A DNA stretch of 53,125 bases from Perkinsus olseni (Eukaryota > Perkinsozoa > Perkinsida > Perkinsidae). The stretch's first letter is position 1; each line of letters begins with the position of its first letter. The position numbers and the translations under genes are program-made. The stretch lies in assembly GCA_013115135.1 (NCBI GenBank), contig JABANP010000377.1, positions 1-53,125 on the forward strand. Reading direction: 5' to 3'. The notes under the pieces are model-generated. The model saw only the letters and a list, made by a program, of their open reading frames with translations, did not search any database and was not told the origin of the DNA. Of the stretch, positions 1 to 9,415 are shown in pieces.

Positions 1-2
1 CC

Positions 3-410
3 GACTCGGCACCACCTTCACACGAGTGTCCGACTTGCCCCTGTCCCAGTTGGGAAGTGTACGAATTGACCACTGTCCGAATTGGCACTGCCCCAGTTGG
101 ACTACACCGGTTTGCCAGAGCATTGGCGGTGTGCAATCCGCGCACGCCCTATTCGACCAAGCTCAACGAATTGAACCCATTAGCAAATCAGATGTGTTCT
201 CTGTTCTTGGCTTGCTTTCTTCTCGTGGCCCGCAACAACATTGGATACTCGCTAGTAAATCCGGATACCACTCCTTCCACACTTCGGTATCGACTAAACA
301 ATGCACAGCGACACTTATATGGTTTATTGAGACCTCTCACCCTCCTTCGTACTCAAGCTGAACTATTCAACGCGTCTGCTTCAACACACTATTATGCAGC
401 ATTCGCTTAA
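3..410 (+). CDS. 5'-truncated ORF, hypothetical protein
   Basis: An open frame runs from the left edge of the window to a TAA at 408-410, about 135 codons, so the gene's start may lie outside. The first part contains two similar Cys/Pro-rich segments (around 29-57 and 77-108) that look like an imperfect direct repeat. The rest is ordinary mixed sequence with no motif I recognise. It lies on the opposite strand to the secreted-protein array and ends about 315 bases before the end of copy 1. It could be the last exon of a real gene or a chance open frame; absence of stops over 400 bases is the only real support. Confidence 0.3.
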   Translation, partial: DSAPPSHECPTCPCPSWEVYELTTVRIGTAPVGLHRFARALAVCNPRTPYSTKLNELNPLANQMCSLFLACFLLVARNNIGYSLVNPDTTPSTLRYRLNNAQRHLYGLLRPLTLLRTQAELFNASASTHYYAAFA

Positions 411-544
411 CGCACAACGGGCATCATGTGGTGGTGAGAGGATATCACCGCGCACCGACCAATCAGACTCCCCGTGGTAAGAAATGAATTTCAACCAGCT
501 GTCCACTGACAGCTGATATTCACGTCTCGTCGTCATCAAACTCG

Positions 545-725
545 AGCGACAACACAAGTCAATATATCCCTCATAGAGTAAAATTAGGCAACACACAAAC
601 TGTCGGTATTCTTGACGAACATCAGCAGCATAAAAGAAAGAAAAGAAGTCAAACACACATGGCTGAACGTAATTGAGATTAGTGAAGATGCTCGCTCACA
701 CAAGCGATAGCTTCTCTCGATGGAC
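545..725 (-). repeat. 3' flank of array copy 1, duplicated at 3535-3727
   Basis: This stretch matches the 3' flank of copy 2 in order, with interrupted identity: a 'gcgacaacacaagtc'-like start, 'taggcaacacaca', a short spacer, an A/G-rich block and 'cacacatggc'. The duplication unit therefore includes sequence downstream of the coding region. No gene seen. Confidence 0.6.
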
Positions 726-1942
726 TCACTGATGAGCCTGAACGCCACAAGTGCATGGGGCACAAGTGCAAGTTGCCTCAGTAATCGTAGTAGTGGTAGT
801 TGTGGTAGTACTAGGAGTAGTGGTAGTCGTACTTGGGCAAGTAACATTGGGTGTGGGCCAGAAGACGAACCTGTCGGGATCTGCGTTGTAATCCCAGATT
901 GTGTAACCCCAGTAGAAACTCATACCGAACACACCATCGTCAGCATTAACAAATGCATTAGTATCATGATAAGCACCGCAGCCTCCTCCAAGTATGACGG
1001 CATCTCCATCGGGGACCTCAGCACACTGAGTATAAATTGCATCATCACCGTATCGATAACTGATAGTGTTGAGTAAACCAGCATTGTCATAAGTCAAGAA
1101 ACCAAAGCGTCCATTCATCTTGAAGTTGAACTTGAACTCTCTCTTCGTACTCGAAGGCTCCCACTTAACGACACGATACTGATTCACGAGTCCTCACCAT
1201 TGCCAAGCTGGGATATGTAAATATAACCATGCATAGACTGCACTCCTTGGGGATAATACAAATGCTCATCATCATCAATTGCCTTACCATCAGCATTACC
1301 CGCGACCAGCTTTTTCGACGCAGTTTCAACACCATCCGATATCGGATCCCATTGGTAGACCTGATTGTTCTTAGCATCAACAGCATACAAGTACGGATGA
1401 TCATCATTCTGATACCAATTAATTGAGGTCCAAGTATGATCACTCGAAGCTGGCTCCAAAACCTTGTAATCACCCAAACCAAGGCCCAACTGAAGGTCTT
1501 TAGTCTCCGGAGTGCCATAGAGTCTGATCTCGTTGTCAACGACAGCCCAAATATACGCCGGGGGAATACTGGCAGTGTAGAAACCAGTAGTGGCGGAAGC
1601 GATTGAATCGGCCTTGGCATTAATCATGACCTCTCTATCAGTATCGTCGCTCGAACTAGCCCGGAATACCGAATACTCACCAGTGCCCAAATCTTGAGCA
1701 GAGATGAGGAAGTCCCAATAACCCTTCATCATTGCATCATAGTCGATCAACTTTATACCATAAGTTGGTAGGAAATGGCACGAGATGATATTTTTATAAC
1801 AATTCTCGTAAACCACAATATGATGATCATCCTCACACCACCCATCGGGGACGACATGGGAGGCGGAGGCCATAATACCGACAGCAGCAGCAGCACCCGC
1901 GAAAATAACGGATCCAAACATAAATGAACTAATAGCGAGCAA
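726..1942 (-). pseudogene. Array copy 1: frameshifted, C-terminally shortened secreted protein
   Basis: This is the first of three tandem paralogs. Compared with copies 2 and 3 it has one base missing in the CC pair at about 1186 (cacgag against caccgag), which breaks the frame between residues GNGEDS and NQYR. The two halves are separately open (1184-1942 and 726-1187). Its first ATG is at 1942, but the Met equivalent to the start of copies 2 and 3 is at 1921. It keeps the N-terminal hydrophobic signal segment and the conserved WCEDDHH region. After the Thr-rich stretch it ends in a short unrelated tail with four Cys, so both C-terminal Cys modules are missing. It may be a decaying gene, or an intact shorter family member with a one-base assembly error; reads over 1186 would decide. 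Confidence 0.75.
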
Positions 1943-2025
1943 CTGACAAGAATGGAATAAATCGAAGATTATTAGATATTGAATCGAGCGAACACCTTTA
2001 ATGGTCGAATGAATTCTGACGATAA

Positions 2026-2097
2026 CCAGCCCTCAGCTAGTATGAGGCTAGTATCAAGATAAGCTTCGAGGGACAATAAAATGACAGGGTCACACAG
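2026..2097 (-). promoter_or_regulatory. Conserved upstream block of copy 1
   Basis: It lies about 85-105 bases before the start codon. It contains two CTAGTAT words (plus-strand reading), then AGCTt, GAGGGACAAT, a GGGACAGG-like segment and a CACACA end. The same order occurs upstream of copies 2 and 3, while flanking sequence has diverged. A promoter, 5' UTR or trans-splice region is inferred from position and conservation. Confidence 0.55.
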
Positions 2098-3082
2098 TCT
2101 CCGTGATATGGTACCAGAAAGTATAGTTCACAATGAGCGGAGGCAGGGCCGAGAGGCAATCTCACACGTCCATGGATTTTTACGAAGTGCCTTGCGCGTC
2201 AAGCCAGCACCGGATTGTGAGAACACCCCTCGATAATCGCGTTCAATTGAGTGGCGGAGAAGGGAACCCTCCCGCAAGACTACAATGCAAGTTACCAGTT
2301 TCCGACTCTGCTGATCCACCGCTTCTCGAGTTTAGATATCTTCACACGCTCTGCGAGTTCCTCGTGCAAATGGTTCATTGGTCTTGGCTGTTCGGTGAGA
2401 TGATCTAAATTCATTCCCACCGCGTCATCCTACAGAGACAAAAAGTATCCCAGCGACAGCCGCCCGCAGCTCATCGCAATGTTCTTCGACTTCCCACTGA
2501 AGTTGCTGCCGCAGTGCATTCGTTTCCTCTGCGAGGCGCGATGGCAAGTGCCCCTACCAAACTTCCACGTAATCACGCGCAGAGGGGTGCCATCTCCCCT
2601 GACCAATGCCCTGTCCTTGTTCGTGATCTCTCGGCTGTGGGTCTTCGCTGGATCTATGAAGAACCAGCCACTGGCTGCCAGCCAACGTGGTTACGATAGT
2701 GAGCAGATCGGCACTCGTCGACGTAGCGCTAAGTAAGCGTCTCTCCACCGGCTTCTTCGCTAAAACGTCCATGTGAGCTCCTGCTTGCAAACCCGTCTGG
2801 CTCATCCATCCACTGTTCCCCGCTCAGAAGCGATGTTGGGATACTGTGTCCTGGATAAATAGCCATTCAGGACTGGTCATCGTGGATCGATCTCGGGTCG
2901 GAGGTACCCTCTCTGGAGACGATAAGACGATGACTAGTACCCATTCGTGACCATCAATCTCGTGTAATTCAGCGTCTTTGTCTCGGTGGAGACTCGAAGG
3001 AGTCTTCTAATAAGACTTTGCTTGTTGTCTCGTTTCTTACCTCTTTCTTTTTTCACTATGCTCTCGTTTGGAACATTTGAAT
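2098..3082. other. Spacer between array units 1 and 2
   Basis: Short open frames occur on both strands, but none shows a signal peptide, a recognisable motif or convincing splice joins. I see nothing I can annotate as a gene here. Confidence 0.4.
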
Positions 3083-3334
3083 ATGGAGGAACTCAATCTC
3101 CTCCTCTGCGTCCTCTTCGCTGTTGGAGTTTCCCCTCGGACCATCACAGGCGTCCAAACATGGTTGGCCTTCGCTGGGCCACTGTAAGTCTCACTGCACC
3201 TCTTTGTTGTCTTCCTCACCCTTCCCCTCTCCATCAGAGGAGCACTAGCAATGATCGGTCGTATTCAAGTGCTCAACGTTGCTTTTCCAACATACTACTG
3301 TCAGATGTTGATTTTCTTGGCTCACGAAGGGTAA
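3083..3334 (+). CDS. Putative small two-exon hydrophobic protein
   Basis: An ATG at 3083 opens a hydrophobic reading frame interrupted by a textbook intron at 3184-3237 (54 nt): GTAAGT donor, pyrimidine-rich end, CAG acceptor. Splicing joins CT to A and continues a clean frame through hydrophobic sequence (AMIGRIQVLNVAFPTYYCQM) to TAA at 3332-3334, giving about 65 residues with one or two membrane segments. It lies between copies 1 and 2 on the opposite strand. No family recognised. The splice site quality is the main support; the alternative is a chance match, or an intron at the final GGGTAATC that would extend the protein. Confidence 0.4.
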
Positions 3335-3534
3335 TCTGTGACCCGAGAGTTGCGGCTGGGAGAAGATATGTCCGCCCTCCAGGGGAGGAGACCTTGCACA
3401 ACTTTCCTCGCACAATGTTAATGAAGGCCGGATAAAAGTCTCGTGCACCGATTCAAATTGGTTGCGACGAAAAGCCAAGTGCCTTCGACTCAATCGCCTG
3501 TCGAGGGACAGCTGATCCCCTCCCAGTCGTCGTA

Positions 3535-3727
3535 CTCGCGTGGCAACACAAGTCCATTGACTAGATAGAGTAAGAAAGTTAGGCAACACACAGATCGCTG
3601 GTATCCTCAGCGAACAAGAGTAGCAGAATAGTAAGAAAAGAAGAAATCAACACATATGGCGATTGAGATTCGCGAGAGAGCTCGCTCAGGCAAGCGGCAT
3701 ATCATCAATGAAATCAGTTGTGATGAG
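3535..3727 (-). repeat. 3' flank of array copy 2, duplicated at 545-725
   Basis: Matches the sequence downstream of copy 1 over about 190 bases with scattered differences. It probably carries the 3' UTR and polyadenylation region. The flank of copy 3 shares only the general A/G-rich character. Confidence 0.6.
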
Positions 3728-5245
3728 TTACGCTTGCATATCACAAGAGCATGGGATATTAGTACCCGAGCATACTGATGGATAGGACCAGTATTTACAG
3801 TAACTACCAGTGTACTGAGAGCAACAGTATGCATCACCATTCTCACAATTGAAGGGAGTTGTGGGTGGTGCGGTAGAAGTTGTCGGCATCATTCCAGTTG
3901 TTGTAGTGCTTGTGGTTATGACCTTATCACATGAGCATTCCATATTGGAACCGGAACAAATTTGTGGGACTTCCCAGTATTTACAGTAACTACCGGGTAT
4001 ATACGACGAACACTGCTCATCACCGACGCTACACTCCTTCTTGCCACAAGACGTAGTAGAAGGCGATGCCTCAGTAGTCGTGGCAGCAGCCGTAGTAGTA
4101 CTAGGAGTAGTGGTAGTTGTGGTAGTACTCGGAGTAGTGGTAGTTGTGGTGGTTGGGCAAGTAACATTGGGTGTGGGCCAGAAGACGAACCTGTCGGGAT
4201 CTGCGTTGTAATCCCAGATTGTGTAACCCCAGTAGAAACTCATACCGAACACTCCATCGTCAGCATTAACAAACTGATTAGTATCATGACCAGTACCGCA
4301 GCCTCCTCCAAGTATGACGGCATCTCCATCGGGGACCTCAGCACACTGAGTATAAATTGCATCATCACCGTATCGATAACTGATAGTGTTGAGGTCACCA
4401 TCTTCGTCATAAGTCAAGAAACCAAAGCGACCATTCATCTTGAAGTTGAACTTGAACTCTCTCTTCGTACTCGAAGGCTCCCACTTAACGACACGATACT
4501 GATTCACCGAGTCCTCACCATTGCCAAGCTGGGATATGTAAATATAACCATGCATAGACTGCACTCCTTGGGGATAATACAAATGCTCATCATCATCAAT
4601 TGCCTTACCATCAGCATTACCCGCGACCAGCTTTTTCGACGCAGTTTCAACACCATCCGATATCGGATCCCATTGGTAGACCTGATTGTTCTTAGCATCA
4701 ACAGCATACAAGTACGGATGATCATCATTCTGATACCAATTAATTGAGGTCCAAGTATGATCACTCGAAGCCGGCTCCAAAACCTTGTAATCACCCAAAC
4801 CAAGGCCCAACTGAAGGTCTTTAGTCTCCGGAGTGCCATAGAGTCTGATCTCGTTGTCAACGACAGCCCAAATATACGCCGGGGGAATACTGGCAGTGTA
4901 GAAACCAGTAGTGGCGGAAGCGATTGAATCGGCCTTGGCATTAATCATGACCTCTCTATCAGTATCGTCGCTCGAACTAGCCCGGAATACCGAATACTCA
5001 CCAGTGCCCAAATCTTGAGCAGAGATGAGGAAGTCCCAATAACCCTTCATCATTGCATCATAGTCGATCATCTTTATACCATCAGTTGGTAGGAAATGAC
5101 ACGAGATGAGATTTTCATAACAATTCTCGTAAATCATAACATGATGATCATCCTCACACCACCCATCGGGGACGACCTCAGAGGAAGCGGAGGCCATAAC
5201 ACCGATAGAAGCAGTAGCACCCGCCAGAATAGCGAATCCAAACAT
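3728..5245 (-). CDS. Array copy 2: secreted Thr-rich, Cys-rich protein (505 aa)
   Basis: Intronless 505-residue ORF. Residues 1-20 form a signal peptide (MFGFAILAG..., probable cleavage after ASA), pointing to secretion or surface exposure. Residues about 25-350 form a single domain with early Cys (GWCEDDHH, ENCYEN, SCHFLP) and many Trp/Tyr/Asp motifs suggestive of beta structure. Residues about 355-400 are a mucin-like TTTTPST linker, a candidate O-glycosylation region. Two Cys modules follow (about 405-445 and 465-503), sharing the pattern GSYCKYW...P..CSG.N..CSCD. I do not recognise the family, and no function is assigned. The start equals that of copy 3 and is preceded by the conserved block at 5321-5401. 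Confidence 0.9.
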   Translation of the reverse strand: MFGFAILAGATASIGVMASASSEVVPDGWCEDDHHVMIYENCYENLISCHFLPTDGIKMIDYDAMMKGYWDFLISAQDLGTGEYSVFRASSSDDTDREVMINAKADSIASATTGFYTASIPPAYIWAVVDNEIRLYGTPETKDLQLGLGLGDYKVLEPASSDHTWTSINWYQNDDHPYLYAVDAKNNQVYQWDPISDGVETASKKLVAGNADGKAIDDDEHLYYPQGVQSMHGYIYISQLGNGEDSVNQYRVVKWEPSSTKREFKFNFKMNGRFGFLTYDEDGDLNTISYRYGDDAIYTQCAEVPDGDAVILGGGCGTGHDTNQFVNADDGVFGMSFYWGYTIWDYNADPDRFVFWPTPNVTCPTTTTTTTPSTTTTTTTPSTTTAAATTTEASPSTTSCGKKECSVGDEQCSSYIPGSYCKYWEVPQICSGSNMECSCDKVITTSTTTTGMMPTTSTAPPTTPFNCENGDAYCCSQYTGSYCKYWSYPSVCSGTNIPCSCDMQA

Positions 5246-5320
5246 GAATTAATAGCAAACAACTGACAAGAAGATTATTGAGTATTGAATGGTACAACTC
5301 CAATAATGAGTCCTCGATGG

Positions 5321-5401
5321 CTAGCCCTCAGCTTAAGGAAGGCTAGTATGATGATCGAAGTGAGCTGAGTGGGACAATGAGGGGGACAGGGGCACACAAG
5401 T
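5321..5401 (-). promoter_or_regulatory. Conserved upstream block of copy 2
   Basis: Starts 76 bases before the ATG. It shares the order CCCTCAGC, one GGCTAGTAT, a GAGCTgagtGGGACAATGA core, GGGGGACAGG and CACACAAG with the other two blocks. One of the two CTAGTAT words present in copies 1 and 3 is altered here. Confidence 0.55.
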
Positions 5402-6405
5402 GGGTATCGGGAAGGTTGCGACGGCTCTTCCCAGAGACGCCTCTGATGAAGACCTCTTCAAAGAGATGTATCGATTGAGGCGTACGCCGTTATCCTGATC
5501 TCATTATCGTCAGAGAGAGCTGAATCCCCTGCAGCCCGGTGCATAAACTGACTCTCACGCTAGCCGAAGACGTTGAACGGCCTCGCGAGTGTATTCGACA
5601 CTATCCTGCATTGATCAGGATGGTACCCGGTGCTCCGACGAGAGGCACCCGTTCGGCGGCAAACGACCGATGGAGAGCATGTTAATACTTTCGCGTAGTT
5701 ATCTATGGACTAACTGTGACATCAAAGGCTACGTGAATGTGCGAGACTCGCCAGCCCTTGAGGTGCGTCAACCATCGGACTCGGCAGTGTCCTCGTACTT
5801 GGCCTACATTGAGTCGGCTGTGATGATGAAGATTTGGTAATCAGCGACGTTCGACGTATGATTCTCCTCCAGAGGATAAGTCTAGCCCATCTCGCTGGAG
5901 TGCGTGCTCTAGCTGTGGCGGCAAGGAGCCGGGATGATGAGCATACCGAGGTAGGGAGGCAGTCCGCTGTTGGACTGCTGAGCTCCTCATGATAGAAAAC
6001 GACGTTTATTCATTTTTATGTGATAATTCATACATGATTATGGTGACCCCATAACTCAGGGGCTGCTCGTTAACCTTCAGGGAAGGAGTCCTTACCGTTC
6101 TTTCCTTAATAAGCAAGTCTCTACAACTTTCCATTCTCAAGGAGCGCAAGGAGTTCCTAAAGTCAACGAACTGCTTGATTCAGCGCCACTTGCAGAGCAT
6201 CTGACCGTCAAGCAGGCGATCCGGGTTCAATTCCTGGCCGCATCTTAGGAACGCGGACGGGGGAGCGTCAGAATGTTGAAGTACAGCGCCGAACAGCGAC
6301 AGTGAAGGGCTAAGCACTCCCCCTCCGGAGAGGGATGAGGCAGAGTCCCGGGATAAGAACGACTACTCGACGAGAATTGCCATCACCCATGAACCCTAGG
6401 ATACA
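5402..6405. other. Spacer between array units 2 and 3, left part
   Basis: No gene supported. At about 6181-6246 a tRNA-like stretch contains a good B-box (GGTTCAATTCC) and an anticodon-arm-like segment, but the acceptor stem does not pair, so at most it is a tRNA-derived remnant. A second B-box-like word (GGATCGATCCC) lies near 6511. Confidence 0.35.
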
Positions 6406-6448
6406 CGAGTTCGGTTACACTCGAGGAGCTCGAGTATAACCGAACTCG
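6406..6448. repeat. 20-bp inverted repeat with 3-nt loop (hairpin)
   Basis: Arm 1 is 6406-6425 and arm 2 is 6429-6448, separated by GAG. The arms are reverse complements at 19 of 20 positions, with one C/T difference, so a single strand would form a very stable hairpin. It lies in the spacer between copies 2 and 3. It could be a foldback or miniature element relic, a processing hairpin, or a cruciform-forming site; no target duplication was obvious. Confidence 0.8.
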
Positions 6449-6998
6449 ATGTGAGGTTTCTTGATGTTTGGCGGCGTGGTTATTGTATCGGTTTCGCAGT
6501 CGAGAGGGTGCCGGATCGATCCCCGTGGCTGACAATTCTGAATTTTCTCGCCCGAGGAGCTCGTAAGCCGGGGGTAAGCTGGGCTTCTATAATCACTTGG
6601 CATATTTCTTCATAGACGACTTACCCGATAATGATGATTGGCAACAACAACCTTTGCGATTCATCAGTCTTACGAATAAACTCATCGTGAACACCTACGC
6701 TGTTACAAGGTTAAACTGTGTCTCTTCCGCGCACTTCCCAGCCTTTTCGAGTTGTCCTACCAAGACTCGCCCTAGACGGTCCATCATGATGTTAATGTAG
6801 TTACCTCCTCCGCAACCCCTCAGTCAAGAGAATCAACACAACAGCAGACACAAACGACACACGAAAGGCAAGAAGAGATTTCACAACAGAGGCAGCAAGA
6901 ATGAAATAGAAAGAAGAACAGAAGAGACACATTTGGCTTAAGTCGAAGAGAAATACTCTTCGCGTGAGTATTAGTCGAATATTAAATCATCATCACCA
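6449..6998. other. Spacer, right part, and 3' flank of copy 3
   Basis: A/C-rich then A/G-rich sequence leading into the end of copy 3. A 67-codon open frame at 6597-6800 has no supporting features. Nothing else seen. Confidence 0.4.
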
Positions 6999-8525
6999 TT
7001 AAGCTTGTACATCACAAGAGCATGGGATATTAGTACCCGAGCATACTGATGGATAGGACCAGTATTTACAGTAACTACCAGTGTACTGAGAGCAACAGTA
7101 TGCATCACCATTCTCACAATTGAAGGGAGTTGTGGGTGGTGCGGTAGAAGTTGTCGGCATCATTCCAGTTGTTGTAGTGCTTGTGGTTATGACCTTATCA
7201 CATGAGCATTCCATATTGGAACCGGAACAAATTTGTGGGACTTCCCAGTATTTACAGTAACTACCGGGTATATACGACGAACACTGCTCATCACCGACGC
7301 TACACTCCTTCTTGCCACGAGACGTAGTAGAAGGCGATGCCTCAGTAGTCGTGGCAGCAGCCGTAGTAGTACTGGGAGTAGTGGTAGTTGTGGTAGTACT
7401 CGGAGTAGTGGTAGTCGTAGTCGTGGTGGTTGGGCAAGTAACATTGGGTGTGGGCCAGAAGACGAACCTGTCGGGATCTGCGTTGTAATCCCAGATTGTG
7501 TAACCCCAGTAGAAACTCATACCGAACACACCATCGTCAGCATTAACAAACGAATTAGTGTCATGATAAGCACCGCAGCCTCCTCCAAGTATGACGGCAT
7601 CTCCATCGGGGACCTCAGCACACTGAGTATAAATTGCATCATCACCGTATCGATAACTGATAGTGTTGAGTAAACCATCTTCGTCATAAGTCAAGAAACC
7701 AAAGCGACCATTCATCTTGAAGTTGAACTTGAACTCTCTCTTCGTACTCGAAGGCTCCCACTTAACGACACGATACTGATTCACCGAGTCCTCACCATTG
7801 CCAAGCTGGGATATGTAAATATAACCATGCATAGACTGCACTCCTTGGGGATAATACAAATGCTCATCATCATCAATTGCCTTACCATCAGCATTACCCG
7901 CGACCAACTTTTTCGACGCAGTTTCAACACCATCCGATATCGGATCCCATTGGTAGACCTGATTGTTCTTAGCATCAACAGCATACAAGTACGGATGATC
8001 ATCATTCTGATACCAATTAATTGAGGTCCAAGTATGATCACTCGAAGCCGGCTCCAAAACCTTGTAATCACCCAAACCAAGGCCCAACTGAAGGTCTTTA
8101 GTCTCCGGAGTGCCATAGAGTCTGATCTCGTTGTCAACGGCAGCCCAAATATACGCCGGGGGAATACTGGCAGTGTAGAAACCAGTAGTGGCGGAAGCGA
8201 TTGAATCGGCCTTGGCATTAATCATGACCTCTCTATCAGTATCGTCGCTCGAACTAGCCCGGAATACCGAATACTCACCAGTGCCCAAATCTTGAGCAGA
8301 GATGAGGAAGTCCCAATAACCCTTCATCATTGCATCATAGTCGATCATCTTTATACCATCAGTTGGTAGGAAATGACACGAGATGAGATTTTTATAACAA
8401 TTCTCGTAAATCATAACATGATGATCATCCTCACACCACCCATCGGGGACGACCTCAGAGGAAGCGGAGGCCATAACACCGATAGAAGCAGCAGCAGCAC
8501 CCGCGAGAATAGCGAATCCAAACAT
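6999..8525 (-). CDS. Array copy 3: secreted Thr-rich, Cys-rich protein (508 aa)
   Basis: Intronless 508-residue paralog of copy 2 with the same layout: signal peptide, large N-terminal domain, TTTTPST linker and two GSYCKYW Cys modules. The central region (about 7820-8300) is almost base-for-base identical to copies 1 and 2. The linker has three more Thr than copy 2, a repeat-length difference. The Cys that opens the first module in copy 2 (TTSCGKKEC) is Arg here (TTSRGKKEC), leaving an odd number of Cys in that module. The signal peptide has one extra Ala. Function unknown; a surface or secreted role is inferred from the signal peptide and mucin-like linker. Confidence 0.9.
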   Translation of the reverse strand: MFGFAILAGAAAASIGVMASASSEVVPDGWCEDDHHVMIYENCYKNLISCHFLPTDGIKMIDYDAMMKGYWDFLISAQDLGTGEYSVFRASSSDDTDREVMINAKADSIASATTGFYTASIPPAYIWAAVDNEIRLYGTPETKDLQLGLGLGDYKVLEPASSDHTWTSINWYQNDDHPYLYAVDAKNNQVYQWDPISDGVETASKKLVAGNADGKAIDDDEHLYYPQGVQSMHGYIYISQLGNGEDSVNQYRVVKWEPSSTKREFKFNFKMNGRFGFLTYDEDGLLNTISYRYGDDAIYTQCAEVPDGDAVILGGGCGAYHDTNSFVNADDGVFGMSFYWGYTIWDYNADPDRFVFWPTPNVTCPTTTTTTTTTPSTTTTTTTPSTTTAAATTTEASPSTTSRGKKECSVGDEQCSSYIPGSYCKYWEVPQICSGSNMECSCDKVITTSTTTTGMMPTTSTAPPTTPFNCENGDAYCCSQYTGSYCKYWSYPSVCSGTNIPCSCDVQA

Positions 8526-8631
8526 GAATTAAAAGCAACTGAGGAGAATGAGCTCAGAAAGGAGGATCTAACAGTACCAAACATTGCTTTAAATAACACT
8601 TAATGAATTCAGTCGCCATTCACGATGGATA

Positions 8632-8701
8632 ACCGCAGCTAGTATAAGGCTAGTATCAAAATGAGCTTAGAGGGACAATGAAGGGGACAGTCTTACACAA
8701 G
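8632..8701 (-). promoter_or_regulatory. Conserved upstream block of copy 3
   Basis: Located 107 bases before the ATG. It contains CAGCTAGTATAAGGCTAGTAT, ATGAGCTTAGAGGGACAATGA, GGGGACAG and TACACAAG in the order seen upstream of copies 1 and 2. It marks the edge of the duplicated unit. Confidence 0.55.
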
Positions 8702-9415
8702 GGTGGATCCCTGAAGTCAACAACTCGAGGTGCTCCTTGCTGCTGCTGCTGTTGTTGCAGTGGTAGTACACTGTCAGACTGGTCTCGAGGTCAGGTCCCT
8801 TCATACCTCACCGCCTACGTCTATGATGATATTCACCGTACGATGATGATGACGATGTATCGTGATGGAAGTAAGAGTAAGGTCTCAAGGCGTCGTCCAA
8901 CTTGTGGCTGTGCCAGATCGTCCATGGTACCACACTGCGTAGGCGATGCTTGAGGACAGTCTAGAGCGGAACCATTCCGCGCCGTTCTCTTTGGAACAGT
9001 CAGTGACACGGGTAACTGCCAGCATGCCTCAGCATGCTGATTGGGAGTCGCCACGGCAAAATCTCCTTCATGTCCGCGATACATCTGTAGGACCTTCTGT
9101 CGTATAACACCCACTAGTTTTCCTACCTGAAGTCATCTTTACTCATCTTTACTGAAGTGATCTCTCAGCTTATCAGTGATCACAGCGAGGCTTCGGGCAT
9201 CGGGTCCTAAGTCTGAATTTCTTCTTCTCAAGCGTTGTAAGGTTCGTCATGATGATGTGGATGGATGGCGACAGGTTACGGGAGTTAACCATTGCAGGTA
9301 TTGGTGAGAACTAGAGCAAGTGCGGTGAGGAGGACCCAATAACTACACTAACGCCACTTGGCACGGCCGAGTCTTTAAAAATGACAGAAATGACGATCGT
9401 GGTATATCATCGTTA
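8702..9415. other. Transition region, no supported gene
   Basis: Open frames of about 90 codons exist on both strands (8678-8953 plus, 8833-9114 minus) but neither has recognisable motifs. From about 9.3 kb rightward the sequence becomes dense in GAT/ATC repeats and short introns. Confidence 0.4.

Noticed and set aside
2986..3435. 149-codon plus-strand ORF starting with GTG
   Set aside because: It reads through a good intron in another frame; the spliced frame starting at ATG 3083 is more convincing.
3962..4747. 261-codon plus-strand ORF
   Set aside because: Antisense shadow of array copy 2; similar shadows oppose copies 1 and 3 because of shared codon bias.
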